Below are positions 57,840 to 64,000 of a DNA stretch of 64,000 nucleotides, one piece after another; position 1 is the first letter of the stretch; every line of letters starts with the position of its first letter. The DNA is taken from NCBI GenBank assembly GCA_963556495.2, contig OY747702.1, positions 46,593,786-46,657,785 of the forward strand, given 5' to 3'. This stretch comes from Valencia hispanica (Eukaryota; Chordata; Actinopteri; Cyprinodontiformes; Valenciidae). The position numbers and the translations under genes were made by a program. Under the pieces are notes generated by a model. It worked only from the letters and a program-made list of their open reading frames with translations. It was not told the origin of the DNA and searched no databases.

Positions 57840-57998
57840 GTATGCTTCTTGCTTTATTGCTGTTTTTACTTTATATGCTTTGTCTATGTTTTACTGCTAT
57901 TTTTATTTGACGCCTTAGTCATTTAAAACAAGTTGAATTAAAGCACCTTGAATTACCTTGATGTTGAAAGTGTGCTATACAAATAAAATTGCCTGCCA
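57840..57998 (+). mobile_element. LINE 3' end scrap
   Basis: Ends with GTGCTATACAAATAAAATTG, a typical LINE 3' terminus in fish (stop-proximal UTR plus AATAAA-like tail). No coding sequence. It abuts the endonuclease fragment without an obvious duplication. Confidence 0.55.
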
Positions 57999-59374
57999 TG
58001 ACAATTTAGCTGCTACGATCATTGCGACACTCATACCCCTCTACCATAAGGTGGCAGCCCAGGGAGAGGGCTTATGACAAAAACTGTAACTTAAAAAAAA
58101 CCCCTCTTATTTCAGCTCAGTATCTGATCTGCACTGGTACTCAGATTTGCACAGGCGTCATCCTTCCTAATTTTCCAAGCTGTGTAACTAAAATAGCCTA
58201 TAGCGAACCATGCAGTGATTGTGTGAGTCTCACTTTTCTCCAGATAATTAGTCCATGTTTAATTTTACAGCAGTGTAGCTCACAGAATATTGTTCTGAGG
58301 ACACTAATCTTTCAAATCACTCAAACTCTTGTCTGAAATTAGTTTACTCACATGTCCTAGATGGTCACTTCAATAAAATGCTTTGAAGTGCTGGTTGTGA
58401 ATAGAGTAAAAAAAAAAATCTCAAACAGTGTCTGCAGTCAGATGTTCTCTCTTTCATTTGGCTCATTTAACTAAAACAAGGAGGAAAAAAATGAGTTGTA
58501 GTGCAGCTAATTATCATGTCTAGACACATAGGAGGATCATTTGGAGAATACAGTTGTTGATGTGACGTCATCTGTTAATATCAGCAGACATTTTGTAATG
58601 ATAGAGGACGAATAAAAAGTACGAAAAAACCCCAAACACACACAGATACAAAAGATTCTACTTTAAAGTATTGCATTTTCTTACCTTACCCTACAGTTCA
58701 GCTTACTTAATTTAGTTCCTTTGATGGTCTGGCTGCTGACTCCCAGCTTGATATATCTGTCCAGGCTGTGGCATGAACTGTGATGTGTCCTCATCCCTTA
58801 TGTTTCATTCTTTTATCTTGAGTTCTGGATTCTTATTGTTTCATAAACCTACAGTAGAAAATGTTTTCAACAGAGAGTGTTTTTGGTTGGTGAGGAGAAA
58901 GTCGTCCTCTGCACCCTTTTACTTTCATATCCCTACCTTACATTTCATTCGCAGATCATTTTTACAGCAAATTGTTTGCTTTGTCGTTTTTCTATTTCCC
59001 TACACATCAGTTTGACATATCCAGTTAAAATGTATTTTTACATAATAACAATCTGCTCTCTGTTTGCAGCCATTGGCAGTGATAGGCTTTAAACAGTCTA
59101 CTTACATTTACTATGTTCTTGTTCATGTATGGATATAGCCAGGTTTGAGAGTGTGACGAAATAGGTTATAAAATAACTTATTCGCTTTGAAAAACACTTG
59201 AAAGAGCAGGTGTGATTTATTTATGCTTTGTACTTGGATTTTTAATGTTTTCTGGGTATGAAATATAACAATAATTGGCCTATAAATAATTCCAGCAAAT
59301 CAACAGTGGTAAGGTTAATATCCCAGAAAAACCTTTTTGCCTTATTTTCCTGGGGTTACTGTGGTGGTGTTAGG
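57999..59374. other. Gene-free stretch
   Basis: AT-rich. No feature recognised. Confidence 0.5.
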
Positions 59375-59642
59375 ATTTCGTCGCCAGTTCAAACCCCCGC
59401 TCTGTCCGTATCGGTCGTTGTGTCCTTGGGTAAGACACTTCCTTCTAGTGGTGGTCAGAGGGCCAGGCTTCATCTGTGTGTATGGCAGCCTTGTCTCTAT
59501 CAGCATGCCCCAGGGCAGCTGTAGCTACAATATAGCTCACCACCACCAGTGTGAAGGTGTGGGTGAATGACTGAATGTAATATAAAGTGCTTTTTTTCCT
59601 CTGAGTGGAAAAAGCACTATACAAATACAGACCATTTACCAT
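59375..59642 (+). mobile_element. tRNA-derived SINE-like repeat
   Basis: B-box-like GTTCAAACC is followed by GTGTCCTTGGGTAAGACACT, CCCCAGGGCAGCTGTAGCTA and the end CACTATACAAATACAGACCA, in the order seen in a common fish SINE. The plus-strand and minus-strand open frames here are incidental. Confidence 0.7.
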
Positions 59643-60114
59643 TTTAGGTCATTTGTTTAAGAGGGGTTTAACTTTGGGGAAAAAATATTTCTTGCTGGTT
59701 TTAACATTTTCCCTGAAATTTGTGTCTTCTTCTGGTCTGGTTGTCGTCATAGAAAAACGTTTTCCAATCTGTTGCTAAGGATTTTTGAAGTAAAATTGAA
59801 GATCATTTTTATGGGGATGGTATGAATGTCCTGATTTATAATTTTCCCTTGACACATCTTAAAATATATTTTAAAAGGTATTTTCTTATCAACAGTGCTG
59901 AAGGCATGCAGAGATGCTAGATGTTTTGGATATTAAAAAAATGCTAATAAAGATTTATGAATGTTTGGATAAATATTTGTAAGTCATGATTGTGTTCCTA
60001 AATATACTGTCAAATAGATTCTGTGCTGTCTTAGCCCAATATTTTATTCATATTTTCATTAGAAACAAGGAAAGTTGTTCAGTTTGAACACAAAATGAAA
60101 AATCCTTCTTTTCT
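59643..60114. other. Gene-free stretch
   Basis: No feature recognised. Confidence 0.5.
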
Positions 60115-60375
60115 ATCCATCTAAACCCATGTAATCCCTGCAGGATGAACAGGGGTGGGCTATTGGCTATCTCTCTGCAGGCAATTGGAGTAGCTAATAA
60201 TTAACCTACCAAGCATGTTTTTGGATGGTGCAGAAGTATCAAGAGGACCCGAAGAAAATGCATAGGGAGAACATGCAAACTCCACATAGGAAAGATCTGA
60301 GTCTTGAACCAAATAACTTTTTGCTGTGATGCAGCAGTCTTGACAAATCCTCCACGGAGCAGTTTGTAAAATGAA
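60115..60375 (-). mobile_element. Diverged SINE copy, minus strand
   Basis: GGGAGAACATGCAAACTCCA with TCTTGAACCAAAT (degenerate B box, antisense) and CTTTTTGCTGTGATGCAGCA match the head and body of tRNA-derived fish SINEs in reverse, with many substitutions. Confidence 0.6.
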
Positions 60376-60809
60376 AAAGCTTTTCATTTTCCTTTTAAGT
60401 TTCTAAATACCTTTTATTTGGATATTCATCAAACAAGCAAAATCACAGCTAAGGGGTAAACGTGAAATATGGGACAACAATTTCCTTGTTGATGACAAGG
60501 GTTTGAATAATAATTAAGTAAACTATATTGACATTCACAGACCAACTATCACAAAGTGCTCCACAATAAAAACAAACATAAAAACACTGAAGAAAATGAG
60601 GAAAAGAAAGGATAAAACGGCATACATTTAACATCATACAAGATAAAACTTGTTACTAGCCAGTCTGAATAAAAGTATCAACAGAATCAGGACCTCGCAA
60701 AGATAGATAGATTAATAAATTGATGGTGGTGCGGCCTGTTTAGATCATGTAATAATTTAGGGAATGCTACAGTTCTCTCATTGCTGTATATGATGGCTTG
60801 CTAAACAGG
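60376..60809. other. Gene-free stretch
   Basis: No feature recognised. Confidence 0.5.
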
Positions 60810-60846
60810 AAGCTGCAATGTATTTATTGGGTTTTAAGTGATAGAC

Positions 60847-61062
60847 CAGGAGTATGCAACACAAGTCCTCGAGAGCCACTCTTCCGCATCTTTTGGATGC
60901 GTCCCTGCTCCCATACATCTGAATTGAATGAATGGTTAATGGCCAGGCCTTGGCTAAGCTTGCTGACAAACCAAGGGGGTAATTTAGGCTTTTGATTCAA
61001 GTGTGTTTTACTAGGATGCATCCAAAGGTTGCAGGACATAAGACTGGAGTTTCAAACCCCTG
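60847..61062. mobile_element. hAT-like MITE nested in Tc1
   Basis: 216 bp with ends CAGGAGTATGCAACACAAGT and, inverted, CAGGGGTTTGAAACTCCAGT. The 8-bp flanks are TGATAGAC and TGAGAGAC (7 of 8 identical). Removing it rejoins the Tc1 terminal sequence GTGATAGACCAATAATTGTG. It is the same family as 35953-36114. Confidence 0.75.
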
Positions 61063-61539
61063 TGAGAGACCAATAATTGTGAAGTGGAAGGAAAATCCAG
61101 ACTTATCATGTTTTTCTATTATAAAAAAAGAAGAAAAAGTGTGGCATGCATTTTGAGTTCAGATGGTCACTTTCTTTATCAATCTTTTGTGTAAGTATAA
61201 AACGGCTGTTCTGTCAACAAGCAGCATAATGAAGACCAAGGAACAAAGCAGAAAGGTCAAGAAGAAGGTTGTGGAGAAGTTTAAAGCTTGGTTTCAGCTA
61301 TAAAACAGTATCCCAATGTTTGACCTTCTCACAGAGTCCTGTTCAGTCCATCATCTGAAAATGTAAGGAGTATGGTACAATGCAAACCAACCAAGACATG
61401 GACGTTCTCTGACATGCCAGGCAATGAGAGTATTCATCAAAAAAGCAACCAAGAGGATGGTGTTAGAATCTGTCTGTTGTTACCAGTTGCATACTGGTAA
61501 TCTGCCTTTATAAAAGCGTAGTGAGTGTTGATGGGGACA

Positions 61540-62050
61540 TGAGGCACGTTTCCACCATCAGAACTTCAGGGTAATTTTACCGGATCTTTATTTGACGGGG
61601 TAATCTGTTGGCCGGCTAGTCTTAGCCGTCGTGTCTCCATCCAAAATTGGCTCTTTAAGGAATTTGCTAAGACGTCCGCATATCACGACTCTTTCTGCAC
61701 TAAGTAGCGTTACTTATCAGCACCAAAAGGCACCCACAGAATCAGATATAACAAGAGATAGACATAGAAGAAGCAGAGATGGTTTCTGCGTTTCGGTTTC
61801 CTGTGTTGTTATACCCTGCTTCGCCAACTACTCTGAGTTACAACCAAACAGCATGACGTAACCACAGCTCCCGCCCAGTGACTCTACCAGGACAAGTCCG
61901 AGTATGTAACCCAACACTGGTACTCAGTTAGTTCCTTAATTGGCACCAAAAATGGCCCTGTTGGGAGGTTCCCTGTGCAGTGGAGACACGCGCATACTGT
62001 GAAGGTCAGATGAAATTATCCTGAAGTTCTGAAAGCGCCTATGTATCATC
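61540..62050. mobile_element. MITE-like insert with inverted arms, nested in Tc1
   Basis: TCAGAACTTCAGGGTAATTT at 61558 is inverted at 62012-62032 (19 of 21 positions match), and the block between them is unrelated to Tc1. No target duplication could be fixed and no coding frame is present, so class and exact ends are uncertain. Confidence 0.5.
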
Positions 62051-62589
62051 TCCTTACAGGATAATCCAGAAAACCTGTTGGAAGCTGCAAAATTCTCAAG
62101 ACTGGGGAAGAGGTTTACCTTTTAGCAGGATAACAACCCTAAACATGCAGCCAGAGCTACAATGGAGTGGTTTAGATCAAAGCATTTTCCTGTGTTTTAA
62201 ATGGCCCGGTCAAAGTCTGGACTTAAATCCAATTGAGAATCTGAGATAATACTTAAAAACTGATATTTACAGATGCTCTCAGTGTTGAATTTGACTGAGT
62301 TTGTGCTATTTTGGAGACTTCAGTTGCGATGTGCAAAGCTGGTAGAGACACACCCCCAAAAGACTTCCAGCTGTTGCAGCGAAATGAGGTTCTACAGAGA
62401 TTTGATCTGGGGCCTGAATACAAATGTATGACCACACTTTTCAGATAAAGGTGTGAAAATTTTTAAATCCATGTATTTTTGTTCTGCTTTATATTCGCAC
62501 ACTACTTTGTGGTTCTGTCTTTTGAAATCCCAATAATATACACTAAAGCTGTAATGTGACTAAATATGATGAAGTTCAAGGAGTGTGAA

Positions 62590-62632
62590 TACTGTATTTA
62601 TTACTGTATTTATTACTGTATACTGTATTCAT
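62590..62632. repeat. Short tandem repeat, ACTGTATTTATT unit
   Basis: Two full 12-bp units and a partial third at the right edge of the Tc1 remnant. Confidence 0.8.
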
Positions 62633-62734
62633 TTTCAGTCTAGTTTTTAATTTTCCTTTTTACAGTTTATGACATTTTATATTTTTTTATTTAAAACTGC
62701 TATTTTAATCTATATATTGATAGTTTTAATTCAC

Positions 62735-64000
62735 ATACAAAAGAGTTTTAAAATCTGTTGAACTGTTTTGATTTTAAGCAAAATAACACACAGCCGACTC
62801 GCAACAGAGGACACACCCTGGACCTGTCCACCTGTCCTTTGTTGTTTACCTGGCTGTGTCAGACCATTTTTGATACTTTTTAATATCACAGGTTTTATCC
62901 AACAGGAGGTCCCAGTGTGAACTGTGAGGAAACTTTTCAAATATATCGTGAACAACTTAAAATCTATAATACTGTTAAATGAGCGAGAACGCTCACTTTT
63001 CAAACCTCATTGCAGACAATAAGAACAATCCCAAATTCCTTTTTAAGACAACTAAAGTTTGAATAAATACTGATTTTAACAAACCCTCCTTGTCTCCTTC
63101 AGTTGCTACATGTAAAGACTTTGCAGACCACTTTGGAAACAAAATTAGTGGTATCAGATGCAACCTGTTATTGCAGCAAAATGTTAACATTAACATGTCT
63201 GAAGCACAGTTATTACCTGAGGAAACACTGGAGAATTTTGTCCTGGTTGCTGCAAATATACTTGGTAGAGTTTTCTCTCAAGTTGACTCAACTACCTTCC
63301 TTTTAGACCCAAGTCCCACATCACTTCTTAAGAATTTTTAAGGCTTCTTTGAGGGTGAGCTGTTAAACATTGTGAACTGCTCTCTTCAGACGGGGGTTTC
63401 CCCAACTGCCATTAAAACAGCAGTGGTGAAGCCCCTTCTGAAAAAGAGTAATTTAGATCCTAAAACTATTGACCAGTAGCCTATCTAACTTACCTTTTTA
63501 GGTAAAATTATAGAAAAACGTGTCTTTATTCAGCTTCATGAGATTTAAATGAACACAGTATTTTAGAAAAAATATCAATCTGGTTTTAGGACAAACCACA
63601 GTCCCGAGACAGCTCTTTTAAAGATTAAAGATCAAAAGTCTGGTGGGTCTCTCGGGTATGTTTAGAAAGGTTTTACTCATATCTCCCAGATTGAACATTT
63701 TTTTGTAAGTATGGATACTCACTCCTCAGGAACCCATTACATTCAGTGTTGGGTTCCCCAAGGATCAATTTTAGGCTCAATACATTTTAATCTCTACATG
63801 CTGCCACTTGGGAATATCATCAGGGGGCATAGCATTGATTTCCACAGCTATGCTGATGATACACAGCTTTACACTGCTGTGTCTCCTGATGACGTTAAGG
63901 CAGTAAATGTACTTTTGAATTGTATTTTAGACATCAAGTCATGGATGGCAGAGAACGTCTTACAGCTCAAGCAGGACAAAACTGAAGTTTTAATCATTGG
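62735..64000 (+). mobile_element. Decayed L2-like LINE, running off the window
   Basis: From about 62735 the plus strand reads the end of an endonuclease domain (TRNRGHTLDL), then a linker and a reverse transcriptase with many stops and frameshifts. It continues beyond position 64000. It is an older copy than the L2-like fragment at 23044-24114. Confidence 0.82.
63090..64000 (+). pseudogene. L2-like ORF2 fragment: linker and reverse transcriptase, broken, partial
   Basis: This would be the reverse transcriptase of an L2-like LINE. Readable in order: SVATCKDFADHFGNKI in the linker (63090-63341 open), ELLNIVNCSLQTGVSPTAIK with TAVVKPLLKKSNLDP (about 63350-63465), FLGKIIEKRVF, YQSGFRTNHSPETALLKIK, VPQGSILGSIHFNLYML, and FHSYADDTQLYT with the catalytic YADD box at 63849-63860, then ENVLQLKQDKTEVLIIG at the window edge. 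At least five stops or frameshifts separate these pieces, including a TAG near 63477 and another in the next codons. No activity is expected. Confidence 0.82.

Larger units (their letters stand above)
60810..62600 (+). mobile_element. Decayed Tc1-type transposon with two nested insertions
   Basis: Same family as 9077-10419, here in plus orientation. TATTTATTGGGTTTTAAGTG belongs to the left terminal region. AAGAAGGTTGTGGAGAAGTT and CAGTCCATCATCTGAAAATG belong to the DNA-binding part of the transposase. TTTAGCAGGATAACAACCCT (catalytic QQDNN block) and GGTTTAGATCAAAGCATTTT belong to the catalytic part. The right terminal region is near 62520-62595. All frames are broken. A hAT-like MITE (60847-61062) and a second insert (about 61540-62050) interrupt it, and part of the transposase gene is missing at the second insert. 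Confidence 0.75.

Overview
The window looks like non-coding DNA from a teleost fish, probably a percomorph. It is AT-rich, has no bacterial-style gene packing, no operons, no rRNA and no free-standing tRNA gene. It is dominated by transposable elements of types that recur in fish genomes: Rex1/CR1-like, L2-like and L1-like LINEs, a second LINE family with an antisense-readable endonuclease and reverse transcriptase, several Tc1-type transposons, hAT and Harbinger-like MITEs, tRNA-derived SINEs and one solo LTR. The species assignment is inference. The stretches between elements look like intron or intergenic DNA. Only two short stretches, near 25.9 kb and 56.0 kb, look like possible host exons, and I recognise neither protein.

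Layout. 0-3.05 kb is single-copy sequence. 3.06-6.43 kb is a TTAA-flanked DNA transposon carrying a 5'-truncated Rex1-like LINE with a 693-residue open reading frame and a hAT-like MITE. 9.08-10.42 kb is an old Tc1 remnant split by a solo LTR. 10.74-13.56 kb is an internally deleted L1 with a perfect 14-bp target-site duplication (TSD). 14.3-17.9 kb holds LINE and SINE fragments. 17.88-19.41 kb is a decayed Tc1 element. 19.60-21.20 kb is a nearly intact Tc1-type element with DD38E spacing and one nonsense codon. 23.0-25.3 kb holds two LINE 3' ends. 26.4-27.5 kb is another Tc1 remnant. 32.3 kb is a full-length SINE with a 14-bp TSD. 33.53-35.06 kb is a DD34E Tc1 element with four internal stops. 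36-46 kb is sparse: MITE, SINE and LINE scraps plus a near-perfect 38-bp hairpin at 45.7 kb. 48.58-49.29 kb is a hAT element with a perfect 8-bp TSD. 49.6-51.4 kb is a Tc1 remnant split by a Harbinger-like MITE. 53.5-55 kb is a SINE/L2/hAT mosaic followed by an old DNA-transposon remnant. 56.8-58 kb holds LINE scraps. 60.8-62.6 kb is a Tc1 remnant holding two nested insertions. 62.7 kb to the end is a decayed L2-like LINE that runs off the window.

The coding sequences do not cooperate as a host pathway. They are remains of self-mobilising elements: LINE reverse transcriptases that copied themselves and probably the SINEs, and DDE transposases that moved Tc1 elements. The main information in the window is its insertion stratigraphy. 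One old Tc1 family recurs at least four times, and in three of those copies it served as the landing site for a younger element (solo LTR, Harbinger-like MITE, hAT MITE). I found no convincing new biological system. The points most worth a second look are the hairpins at 45.7 and 54.4 kb, the possible terminal exon at 25.9 kb, the DD38E transposon with its whole catalytic triad upstream of a single stop, and the three-layer nest at 3-6.4 kb.
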